Assembly: GCA_902780635.1 (NCBI GenBank)
Contig: CACZGH010000005.1
Location: 82,437-146,436, forward strand
Origin: an uncultured Prevotellaceae bacterium
GTDB taxonomy: Bacteria > Bacteroidota > Bacteroidia > Bacteroidales > Bacteroidaceae
Length of the DNA: 64,000 nucleotides
Direction: 5' to 3'
In this document: positions 34,193 through 42,546 of the stretch, in pieces
Numbering within the stretch: position 1 is the first letter of the stretch
Layout of the letters: each line of letters opens with the position of its first letter
Notes under the pieces: model-generated
What the model was told of the DNA's origin: nothing
Databases searched by the model: none
Seen by the model: the letters and a program-made list of their open reading frames with translations, nothing else
Program-made: the position numbers and the translations under genes

Positions 34193-34428
34193 TTCTCCTC
34201 CTCCTTATCCTTGGTCTTGTATACGACGGCAAAAATCATCATGACAAAACCGATGAAGCAGATGACAGGTGCCACCTTGATGTGCATCGCGCTGAAGATC
34301 TCGGGATTGAAGGCGTGCTCGTCAGAGCCTGTGCTGCCCATGAGAATGAAGCCGATGATGATGACGATCATACTCAGCGCCAGCAATATGAAATTGGTGC
34401 GGCCGAAGGCCAGATTTTTTTTGTCCAT
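34189..34428 (-). CDS. DUF3098 small membrane protein
   Basis: 79 residues with two membrane helices (about 12-32 and 52-72) and a charged C-terminus (YKTKDKEEEK). The opening MDKKNLAFGRTNF matches the Bacteroidetes DUF3098 family, which regularly sits between ftsX and uppP. Function unknown; the constant position suggests a role with the division or lipid-carrier machinery. Stop overlaps the uppP start. Confidence 0.9.
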   Translation of the reverse strand: MDKKNLAFGRTNFILLALSMIVIIIGFILMGSTGSDEHAFNPEIFSAMHIKVAPVICFIGFVMMIFAVVYKTKDKEEEK

Positions 34429-34449
34429 TTGGTTTTGATTTTTGGAGAG

Positions 34450-34508
34450 GCTGCGATGATATCACAGCACAATAGACTTTTTATTGAGGGCTGCGATGGT
34501 ATCGCAGC
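34450..34508. repeat. Two GCTGC palindromes, copies 5 and 6
   Basis: GCTGCGAT-G-ATATCACAGC (34450-34467) and GCTGCGAT-GGT-ATCGCAGC (34490-34508), spaced 22 bases apart in the ftsX-DUF3098 gap. They interrupt an otherwise tight operon. Confidence 0.75.
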
Positions 34509-34528
34509 GTAGGGGGGCATGTGGAGTT

Positions 34529-35407
34529 TTAGATTTTGTAGAGCTCGCCGGCTTTCATACGGAGGAAGCTGTTGACAGAGAGCCATGAGCAGAAGGTGGT
34601 GATAATGACACCGAAGAGGAGCACTGCAATGGCTGTGATGGCGAGGACCTGCCATGTGATGACCGTCATGACATCAGGCTGATACTGATAGAGGAAGTAC
34701 ATGCCTATGCCCAGAACGGCGTTGGCGATGATGCCCGCCACGAGTCCGAGGACGATGGCCTGCCGGATGAAAGGCCGCCGGATGAAGTTCCACGACGCTC
34801 CCACCAGTTTCATGGTGTGAATATTGAAGCGCCTGGAGTAAATGCCGAGCTTGACCGTGTTGTTGATGAGGGCGAAGGAGACAACCAACAAGAGGGCCGC
34901 TAACACGAGCAGTACGAGGCTGACTTTGCGCAACGTCTTGTTGACGCTGTCGACGAGGTCTTCCGGATAGGTGATCTCGCCCACTTTCGGCAGTTTGGTA
35001 AGTTCGTCGGAGATCCACTTGAGCGAGTCAGTGTTGGCGTAGTCGGCATTGAGCTGGAACTCAATGGACGAGAGGAAGGGATTGGTGCCGGCGAAGTCGG
35101 CCGGGTTGGTTCCAAGCACCTTGGTCTGCTCTTTGAGCACCTCTTCTTTTCCGATGAACTTCAGTTGATAGATATAGGGCCGTTCCGCGAGTTCGTGGCA
35201 CAGTTGTTGTGCCTCAGAGTCAGTGATGTCCTCGCTGAGTAACATAGTGACTGTGAGTGTCTCTTTGACATACGAAGAAAGATTCCTGGCGGTGAACACC
35301 GTGAAAACAACCATTCCCAATAAAATGAGCACCATAGAGGTGCTAATGCACAATGTAACAACCTGCAAACCCTGACGGCTGCGGGCTTTATTTTTGTTTT
35401 TTCCCAT
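34529..35407 (-). CDS. ftsX: Cell-division ABC permease FtsX
   Basis: A 292-residue divisome membrane protein that, with FtsE, regulates septal peptidoglycan hydrolases. Helix 1 at about residues 22-42 (VVTLCISTSMVLILLGMVVF), periplasmic loop to about 160, then three C-terminal helices; INNTVKLGIYSRRFNIHTMK (about 182-201) is the FtsX signature region. Start at MGKNKNKARSRQG (35407); the 11 extra residues upstream are unlikely given the -7 box close by. First gene of the operon to folK. ftsE is not in the window. Confidence 0.93.
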   Translation of the reverse strand: MGKNKNKARSRQGLQVVTLCISTSMVLILLGMVVFTVFTARNLSSYVKETLTVTMLLSEDITDSEAQQLCHELAERPYIYQLKFIGKEEVLKEQTKVLGTNPADFAGTNPFLSSIEFQLNADYANTDSLKWISDELTKLPKVGEITYPEDLVDSVNKTLRKVSLVLLVLAALLLVVSFALINNTVKLGIYSRRFNIHTMKLVGASWNFIRRPFIRQAIVLGLVAGIIANAVLGIGMYFLYQYQPDVMTVITWQVLAITAIAVLLFGVIITTFCSWLSVNSFLRMKAGELYKI

Positions 35408-35437
35408 TTTTGAGGCTATAATACACCAATTTTGGCA

Positions 35438-35445
35438 CAAAAGTA
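35438..35445 (-). promoter_or_regulatory. -7 box of the ftsX operon
   Basis: Minus-strand TACTTTTG, 30 bases ahead of the start; only a partial -33 match. Confidence 0.6.
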
Positions 35446-35509
35446 CGAATTTTTATTGTTCAGAGCAACACTTTAACTACTATTAACGCACGTTGGCAAG
35501 AAAAATCAT

Positions 35510-35517
35510 TACCTTTG
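35510..35517 (+). promoter_or_regulatory. -7 box of the radical SAM gene
   Basis: TACCTTTG, 68 bases ahead of the start codon; the -33 element is weak. Confidence 0.65.
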
Positions 35518-35585
35518 CGATGAATATGGGCTTGTGAGACCATCACACATGGTCTTGCGGTCAGAGATCAAACATAAAGAAAAAG

Positions 35586-36365
35586 ATGAGTACGATCATT
35601 TATCCTTCGCCGATATTCGGCCCCGTCCACAGTCGTCGTCTTGGTGTGTCATTAGGCATCAATCTTCAGCCAGGCGACGGCAAGATGTGTACTTTCGACT
35701 GTGTGTACTGCGAGTGCGGTTTCAATGCCGACCATATCCCCCACTCCCCCCGTCCTACGAGGGAGCAGGTGGCAGAGTGTTTGGAACAGACTTTAGCAAA
35801 GATGCGGGCAGACGGCATCCTTCCCGACGTATTGACCTTCGCCGGCAACGGAGAGCCTACGGGTCATCCCGACTTTGCTTCGATCATAGACGACACGTTG
35901 CGTCTGCGTGACAAATACGCTCCAGCCGCCAAGGTCTCCGTGTTGAGCAACGCCACCTTTGTGCACCACCCCCTGGTGCGTGCCGCCCTGATGAGAGTGG
36001 ACAACAATATCCAGAAGTTAGACACGGTGGACATCGAGTACATCCAGAAGACCGACCGCCCCACCGGCCGCCGTTACGACGTAGAAGAAGTGATAGACAA
36101 TCTGGCGCTTTTCCAGGGACGTGTCATCATCCAGACGATGTTTATGAAAGGCATCGTAGATGGTATAGACTACGACAACACCAGCGACCACTATGTCCTC
36201 CCTTGGCTTCGCGCCCTTCGGCACATCAGTCCACGTGAGGTCATGATTTATACCATAGCCCGTGAGACCCCTACCGTGGGACTTCAGAAAGCCACCCTTG
36301 AAGAGCTGAACCATATCCGTGACATGGTGATCGCAGAAGGCATCCCCTGCACAGCGTATTGTTAG
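35586..36365 (+). CDS. Radical SAM protein (COG0731-like)
   Basis: A 259-residue radical SAM enzyme. The [4Fe-4S] motif CTFDCVYC (CxxxCxxC) lies at about residues 36-43, with a following GGE-like GNGEPT (about 88-93) and YTIARETP near the C-terminus. It resembles the short wyosine-related COG0731 group and bacterial proteins of unknown target. Reductive SAM cleavage is expected; substrate unknown. Monocistronic or leading into the DUF4011 gene 179 bases on. Confidence 0.88.
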   Translation: MSTIIYPSPIFGPVHSRRLGVSLGINLQPGDGKMCTFDCVYCECGFNADHIPHSPRPTREQVAECLEQTLAKMRADGILPDVLTFAGNGEPTGHPDFASIIDDTLRLRDKYAPAAKVSVLSNATFVHHPLVRAALMRVDNNIQKLDTVDIEYIQKTDRPTGRRYDVEEVIDNLALFQGRVIIQTMFMKGIVDGIDYDNTSDHYVLPWLRALRHISPREVMIYTIARETPTVGLQKATLEELNHIRDMVIAEGIPCTAYC

Positions 36366-36544
36366 CTTTTTCGGTGTTCGGTGTTCGGCTTTCGCTATTC
36401 GGTGTTCGCCTTTCGCTTTTCACCTTTCGCGAGGGCTGAGACATCCCGAATAGCAACCCCCAGACCGCGAACCCCGAACAGCGAACCCCAAACAGCACCC
36501 CCTAACAGCGAACCCCTAACAGCGAACCCCTAAAACCTACATAC
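36366..36544 (+). repeat. TTCGCTTTTC / AACAGCGAACCCC repeat tract
   Basis: First half: CGGTGTTCGGCTTTCGCTAT-type units; second half: CCCCTAACAGCGAACCCCTA units (four). They are complementary in style to each other, so the transcript could fold. Ends four bases before the DUF4011 gene start. No gene. Confidence 0.8.
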
Positions 36545-39500
36545 ATGAAAGAGCAACTCAGCGACAAAAATATCAGGATAGAATATCTGCCTTGTATCAA
36601 CTACGCCATGTCCGTAAACGGCGCCAAATACTTAGGCAGCTGTGAGCTGACCAACGACGATGACTGCGACTGGCGCGAGCTGACGGTCCGTCTGACAGGA
36701 GAGTTTATTGCGACCAGTGAGGCCGTCATCGACCTGATACCACAGGGACAGACGGTGAGCATCAGTGGACTGGCCATCAAACCAGACGTCGAAAAGCTGC
36801 GCCAGCTGACCGAGAGTGTGGACACCACCTTCACACTGCAAGTGAGCAATGGCGGGAATGTGCTTCTCAGCAGCAGCCACTCTGTACGCTTGATGGCGAT
36901 TGACGAATGGCCCGGCATCGGAGTCATGCCCGAGTTATTGGCCGCCTTCGTCACCCCCAATGCCCCCGAGACCGCACAAGTGCGTATCAACGCCGCCAAG
37001 CAGTTGGAGCGTCTCACCGGTTCCTCCTCCCTTGACGAGTATCAGACCCAAGACCCCAACCGGGTGCGTGCCCAGGTGGCCTCCGTCTACGAAGCCCTCC
37101 GCGGCGAGAGTCTGGTATACTGTGCCCCACCCGCCAGTTTTGAGAAGAGCGGTCAGCGCATCCGTCTGATGAATCAGTTGCTCACCCAGAAACTTGGCAC
37201 CTGTGCCGACCTCTCCTTGGCCTTTGCCACCTGTTTAGAGTCGATGGGCCTCCACCCTCTGCTCATTATCAGCGAGGGACACATGTTTGTAGGCTGTTGG
37301 CTGGTAGACAAATACTACCCCCAGATCATCTTCGACGACCTGAGTTTCCTGACCAAGTCTATCGCCGATGGCATCAACGAGATTGTGGTGGTGGAAGCCA
37401 CCTGTCTGACGATGAAGAACATGCCCTTTGAGAAAGCCGTCAGCGAAGCCGAGAAACACTTGTATCAGACCCCCGACGAGTTTATCATGGCCGTCGATGT
37501 GTATCGTTGCCGTCTTGATGGCATCCGTCCGCTTCCCTTGAAGAACAGCGACGATGCGGCAGAAGGCATCGACCTGGACCATGCCACCGAAAGCATCAAG
37601 GAGCAGCGCCAATATGACCTGCAGGGCATCGACAACCGTCAACTGACCCGCCAGCAGATCTGGGAGCGCAAACTGCTCGACTTCTCGTTGCGCAACAACC
37701 TGCTCAACGCCCGTATCGGCAAGAAGTTGGTGCCATTTATCTCCTTCGACATCGACCTGATGGAAGACCACCTTCAGGCAAAAGAAGACTTCCAGATCCT
37801 GCCCCTCCCGACGGACCAGAAAATCCTGCCCGACGAGACCGGCATCTACAACTCGAAAGCCCATGCAGAGACCTTGGAGCCCCTTGTGAAAGAAGGGATC
37901 AAGCACCGCCAGATTTACTCCTTCTGGGACAGCGACGACCTGCTGACCGCGCTGACCGGCCTCTTCCGTACGTCGCGCACCGCCTTGGAGGAGAATGGCG
38001 CCAACACCCTTTTCCTGACACTCGGCATGCTGAAATGGTATGAGACCGACAAGAGTGTGAAACCCCGCTACGCCCCACTGCTGTTAGAGCCCGTGGACAT
38101 CGTCAAGAAGAGCGGCAAGAACTATATCCTGCGCATGAGGGAAGAAGATCTGACCTTCAACACCACGTTGGTGGAGATGATGCAGCAGCAATATGACATT
38201 CGCATCAGCGGTGTGACCCCACTGCCCATGGACGACTCGGGCGCCGACGTGCGCCAGGTGTTCTCCATCGTGCGTGCAGCAGTGAAAGACCACCCCCGCT
38301 GGGACGTGGTGGAAGAGTGCATGCTGGGCATCTTCTCCTTCAATAAATTTGTGATGTGGAACGACATCCACAACAATGCCGACAAGATGCGTCAGAACCC
38401 CATCATCGAGAGTCTGATCCAGAAACGTCTCGTCGACATCAGCGAGAGTGGCGAGACCGATACCCGCGCCATCGACAGTACCATCGCTCCCGGCAGTTAC
38501 GCCATCCCTGTGGATGTCGACTCGTCACAGTTGGAGGCAGTGGTCGAATCGGGTGAGGGCCGCAGTTTCATCCTCTACGGACCTCCGGGCACTGGCAAGA
38601 GCCAGACCATCACCAACATGATAGCCAATGCCCTCTACCACAACCGACGTGTGCTGTTTGTGGCAGAGAAGATGGCTGCCCTGGAGGTGGTGCAGCGCCG
38701 TCTGGCCAAAATCGGTCTGGAACCGTTCTGTCTGGAGATGCACTCCAACAAGATGACCAAGAGCCACCTGCTGCAGCAGTTGCAGAAAGCCCTCGACATC
38801 ACCCGCATCAAGACACCGGAAGAGTACGCCCAAGAGTCGAAAGCACTTTTCGACCAGCGTCAGCGCCTCATCCAGCAAATCAACCTGCTGCATGTGCACC
38901 AACCATCGGGTCTGTCGCTCTACGACTATATCACCCGCTATGTGGGCATCGACTATGACGAAGCCATCGCCCCCGCCGCAGAGTTGACTACCGGCATCGA
39001 CATCAACCGCATCAACAACGCTGAGCGTCTGGTAGATGAGCTCGACGCCGTCTTCCAAATCACCGGCCATCCCAGCACCCATCCGCTGAACGGGCTCCGC
39101 ATCACCGACCCCTCCTACGACACCCAGGAAAAGATACGCCAGGTGCTGCAGAAGATGACCCCGCTTTTGGCCGATGCCACCGCCGCCATCAAAACCTTGT
39201 CAGACTGCAACGGGCTGACCATCGCCCCGACCCTGCGGGGTGCGGCATGGGCCGAGCGGCTGGTGAACCTTATAAAAGAGGTGCCACAAATCAACGCCGA
39301 CATCCTCAAGGCCGCCAATGACCCTACCCAGCTACAGCGTTGGAAAGCCCTCATCGCCCTTGGAAAAGAGCGCGACAACCTGGCAGCCAGCCTCTCCAAA
39401 GACTATACGCCAGAGATTCTCCAAGTCGACGTCATGAAACTGAAGGCCGACTGGACCGTGGCTTGCGACAAGTGGGCTGTGTCACGTTTCTTCGCCAAGA

Positions 39501-42322
39501 AGAAAGTGGTGAACAGCCTGAAAGGTTACCGTCGTGACATTGGCGAGGAGCACATCGAGCCACTGATCAACCGTCTGCAAGATTACCGCCGCAAAGTCTC
39601 CCAAGTGGCAGAGAGCAAAGACGAGTTGCAGCGTCTGTTTGGCCAAATGGGTGTGAGCGGCAAAGAACAGTGGACACAGATAGAGACCTATCTCGACAAG
39701 GCCCAGGCAGTGCAAGCAATGGTGCGCGAGACCGGCACCCCCGCTGCCTATATCCCCGCCATCAACAGTGCCGTGACTCTCCAAACCGACATGAGAGCCG
39801 TGAGTCAATTGACCGCTTTGGTGCGCGAAGGTGCCTCGGCCGTCATCTTCGACCCGTCGCTCACTCTCAGTGATATCAGTGAGCGTCTGCCCGAATGGCT
39901 GAGCAACATCAACCTTTCTAGAGACTGGGCACAGTGGTGCATCCGCAAAAAACAATTGGCAGACAGCCATCTTGGCGGCGTGGTCAGCTACATCGAGGGC
40001 GGCCACTCTGTAGCGGAAGCCCACCAAGCGATGCTCCGCGGCCTCTACAAGAAACTGGCCATGGACGTGATTGACCACAACAAAGACCTGCAGATGTTCA
40101 ACGGCATGATCTTTGAGGACATGATAGCGAAATACCGCGACATGGCCAAGCAATTCCAAGAGCTGACCAAGAAAGCCCTTTATTGCAAATTGGCCTCCAG
40201 TATCCCCTCGCTCACTATCGAAGCCGCCAGCGGGTCAGAGGTGGGCATTCTGAAGCGATATATCGCCTCCGGCGGCCGAGGCGCCACCATCCGCCACATC
40301 ATCGACCAGATACCGACGCTGCTGCCTAAGCTCTGTCCCTGCATGCTGATGAGCCCCATCTCCGTGGCCCAGTTTATAGACCTGAACCAGGATAAATTTG
40401 ACTTAGTAGTCTTCGATGAGGCCTCACAGATGCCCACAAGTGAAGCCATCGGCGCCATCGCCCGCGGCAAGGCCCTCATCGTGGTGGGCGACCCGAAGCA
40501 GATGCCTCCGACGAGTTTCTTCACCAGCACCCAGGTGGACGAGAACGAAGCCGACAATGACGACATGGAAAGCATCCTCGACGACTGCATCACCCTCTCG
40601 TTCCCCCACCACTACCTCACCTGGCACTACCGCTCCCGTCATGAGAGCCTCATCGCCTTCAGCAACTCGCAGTACTACGACGGCAAGCTCTACACCTTCC
40701 CGTCTGTCGACGACCGTTCCACAAAAGTGCGCTTTGTGCCTATCGACGGCACCTACGACATGGGCAAGACCCGCAGCAACCGCGCTGAAGCTGAAGCCAT
40801 CGTGAAAGAAGTGGTGCGCCGTCTGAGCGATGACGAGTTGTCGAAGCAGAGCATCGGTGTGGTGTCGTTCAGCAAGGTTCAGCAAGACCTGATAGAAGAC
40901 ATCCTTGTGGACGAGCTCAGCAAACAGCCCGAACTAGAGAAGCGCGCCTATGACTGCGCCGAGCCTATCTTCATCAAAAACTTAGAGAATGTGCAGGGCG
41001 ACGAGCGCGACATCATCCTCTTCTCCGTCGGCTACGGCCCGGACAAGAGCGGAAAGGTATCGATGAACTTCGGTCCGCTCAACAACCAAGGCGGTGAGCG
41101 CCGCCTCAACGTGGCTGTGAGCCGTGCACGCAACGAAATGGTGGTGTTCTCCACCCTCCGTCCGGAGCAGATCGACCTCAACCGCAGCCGCGCCCGTGGT
41201 GTGGAGGGTCTGAAGCGTTTCTTGGAGTTTGCCAAGAGCGGCAGGATGTCTGTGGCTGCGAGCCAGATAGAGGAGCAGACGGAGACCACCCTGATTGACA
41301 ACATCGCCGAGGCCTTGCGCCAGAAAGGATTCCAGGTAGACACCTTAGTGGGCCGCTCACGATTTAAGATTGACCTAGCTGTCATCGACCCCGATAACAA
41401 AGACGGCTATATCCTGGGCATCATGTGTGACGGCAAGAACTACTTCAACACCCGCACCGAGCGCGACCGTGAAATCGGCCAGCCGGGTGTGCTGAAAGGA
41501 TTGGGATGGAACCTGATGCGCGTGTGGACCATCGACTGGTTTATGAACCGTGACACCGTGCTGGAAAGGATACTCAAATGCATCGAGAACATCCAAAACA
41601 CCCGAAAGAGCAAGGAGCAGGAAGCGACGAAAGCCCAACCCAAAGCGACGCTCTTGAAGAGTGCGCCCAAGGCCCCAACCAAGAGTGCGCCAGAGACCGC
41701 TGCCCAGGCTTTGGCTCAGGCGGTGCCTTTTGCGGTGGCAGAGCATGAGATCATCACCGAGATCACCAACGAGAATGAAGAGGAATACTTCCCCAAACAC
41801 TTCTCGCCATGCTATGACTACTACTGGCCACGGCTCTTCACGACCGCCCGCCGCACCATGACCAACAGCATCAAGGCCGTGATCCACCAAGAACAGCCGG
41901 TGACGCTCAACACCATCTGCAAGCGCATCGCAGAACTGTTCGCCCAAAGCCGCGCCCTTCGTATCCAGGATGAGGTGAAAACCCTGGCCGACAGCATCGC
42001 TTTCCGTGACCCACAGTCGCCAGACAACAATCCCTATTACTGGGAGAGTGCCGAGGCTGCTCAGGGCTACGATAAATACCGCAAGGCGAATGGCCGCGAC
42101 ATTGACGAGGTGCCACTGGTAGAGATCAAGAATGTGATATGCCTGGCCGTACGTCAGCAGTTGGCCGTGCCAACAGATGACCTGAAGCGCCAGATCGTGA
42201 AAGTCATGGGATACGCTCGCCGCACCCCCAAGTTGGACGATGCCGTCAGCCGCGCCGTAGCACTCTTGGTGAAAGAAAAAGTAGTGACGATAGAAGACGA
42301 CCAGGTGAAAGTGGTGGAATGA
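36545..42322 (+). CDS. DUF4011 helicase-nuclease-DUF3320 protein (Hhe-type defence candidate)
   Basis: A 1925-residue multidomain protein. Residues about 195-260 form a transglutaminase/protease-like fold with LGTCADLSLAFATCLESMG (Cys about 219) and SEGHMFVG (His about 245). DUF4011 begins near 370 (WERKLLDFSLRNNLLNAR). A superfamily 1 helicase follows: Walker A GPPGTGKSQT (about 680), Walker B VVFDEASQMP (about 1288), VGDPKQMPP (about 1314), NVQGDERDIILFS (about 1482) and NVAVSRARNEM (about 1522). A Vsr/restriction-endonuclease-like domain has FKIDLAV and IMCDGKNY (about 1606-1632). DUF3320 closes the protein (about 1760-1925). DUF4011-helicase-Vsr-DUF3320 proteins are known as single-gene anti-phage systems (Hhe). 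It stands alone among housekeeping genes, and its frame is intact. Confidence 0.88.
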   Translation: MKEQLSDKNIRIEYLPCINYAMSVNGAKYLGSCELTNDDDCDWRELTVRLTGEFIATSEAVIDLIPQGQTVSISGLAIKPDVEKLRQLTESVDTTFTLQVSNGGNVLLSSSHSVRLMAIDEWPGIGVMPELLAAFVTPNAPETAQVRINAAKQLERLTGSSSLDEYQTQDPNRVRAQVASVYEALRGESLVYCAPPASFEKSGQRIRLMNQLLTQKLGTCADLSLAFATCLESMGLHPLLIISEGHMFVGCWLVDKYYPQIIFDDLSFLTKSIADGINEIVVVEATCLTMKNMPFEKAVSEAEKHLYQTPDEFIMAVDVYRCRLDGIRPLPLKNSDDAAEGIDLDHATESIKEQRQYDLQGIDNRQLTRQQIWERKLLDFSLRNNLLNARIGKKLVPFISFDIDLMEDHLQAKEDFQILPLPTDQKILPDETGIYNSKAHAETLEPLVKEGIKHRQIYSFWDSDDLLTALTGLFRTSRTALEENGANTLFLTLGMLKWYETDKSVKPRYAPLLLEPVDIVKKSGKNYILRMREEDLTFNTTLVEMMQQQYDIRISGVTPLPMDDSGADVRQVFSIVRAAVKDHPRWDVVEECMLGIFSFNKFVMWNDIHNNADKMRQNPIIESLIQKRLVDISESGETDTRAIDSTIAPGSYAIPVDVDSSQLEAVVESGEGRSFILYGPPGTGKSQTITNMIANALYHNRRVLFVAEKMAALEVVQRRLAKIGLEPFCLEMHSNKMTKSHLLQQLQKALDITRIKTPEEYAQESKALFDQRQRLIQQINLLHVHQPSGLSLYDYITRYVGIDYDEAIAPAAELTTGIDINRINNAERLVDELDAVFQITGHPSTHPLNGLRITDPSYDTQEKIRQVLQKMTPLLADATAAIKTLSDCNGLTIAPTLRGAAWAERLVNLIKEVPQINADILKAANDPTQLQRWKALIALGKERDNLAASLSKDYTPEILQVDVMKLKADWTVACDKWAVSRFFAKKKVVNSLKGYRRDIGEEHIEPLINRLQDYRRKVSQVAESKDELQRLFGQMGVSGKEQWTQIETYLDKAQAVQAMVRETGTPAAYIPAINSAVTLQTDMRAVSQLTALVREGASAVIFDPSLTLSDISERLPEWLSNINLSRDWAQWCIRKKQLADSHLGGVVSYIEGGHSVAEAHQAMLRGLYKKLAMDVIDHNKDLQMFNGMIFEDMIAKYRDMAKQFQELTKKALYCKLASSIPSLTIEAASGSEVGILKRYIASGGRGATIRHIIDQIPTLLPKLCPCMLMSPISVAQFIDLNQDKFDLVVFDEASQMPTSEAIGAIARGKALIVVGDPKQMPPTSFFTSTQVDENEADNDDMESILDDCITLSFPHHYLTWHYRSRHESLIAFSNSQYYDGKLYTFPSVDDRSTKVRFVPIDGTYDMGKTRSNRAEAEAIVKEVVRRLSDDELSKQSIGVVSFSKVQQDLIEDILVDELSKQPELEKRAYDCAEPIFIKNLENVQGDERDIILFSVGYGPDKSGKVSMNFGPLNNQGGERRLNVAVSRARNEMVVFSTLRPEQIDLNRSRARGVEGLKRFLEFAKSGRMSVAASQIEEQTETTLIDNIAEALRQKGFQVDTLVGRSRFKIDLAVIDPDNKDGYILGIMCDGKNYFNTRTERDREIGQPGVLKGLGWNLMRVWTIDWFMNRDTVLERILKCIENIQNTRKSKEQEATKAQPKATLLKSAPKAPTKSAPETAAQALAQAVPFAVAEHEIITEITNENEEEYFPKHFSPCYDYYWPRLFTTARRTMTNSIKAVIHQEQPVTLNTICKRIAELFAQSRALRIQDEVKTLADSIAFRDPQSPDNNPYYWESAEAAQGYDKYRKANGRDIDEVPLVEIKNVICLAVRQQLAVPTDDLKRQIVKVMGYARRTPKLDDAVSRAVALLVKEKVVTIEDDQVKVVE

Positions 42323-42426
42323 GAGTGATGCGGTGAAAAGTGTCGACGGCGAAGCCGTCGAATACGGAGAACGAGAAATGAACTGATGAAAGGCTGATAA
42401 AAAGCAAAGAAGAAGCTGATAAAAAT

Positions 42427-42484
42427 ATCTCCCTGTGACGGTCATCCCTTGTAATAGGGATGGCGAGTCTCAGGGAGATTTTTA
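42427..42484 (+). terminator. Nested terminator after the DUF4011 gene
   Basis: Outer stem ATCTCCCTG / CAGGGAGAT with an inner CATCCC-TTGTAATA-GGGATG stem, followed by TTTTTAT. Another perfect hairpin (TCGACGGC-GAA-GCCGTCGA) sits upstream at 42343-42361. Confidence 0.8.
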
Positions 42485-42543
42485 TTGGTGTGAGCTCAGG
42501 GAGTTTTTATCGGTGTGAGCTCAGGGAGATTTTTATCGATGTG
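42467..42543 (+). repeat. Triplicated 3' arm of the terminator
   Basis: TCAGGGAGATTTTTAT followed by YGGTGTGAGC, three copies of 25-26 bp. Each copy carries the arm able to pair with the single 5' arm at 42427. Confidence 0.85.
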
Positions 42544-42546
42544 AGC

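Noticed and set aside
41375-42445. Long minus-strand frame (356 codons) opposite the DUF4011 gene
   Set aside because: Antisense shadow of a high-GC coding region whose plus-strand frame has clear domains throughout.
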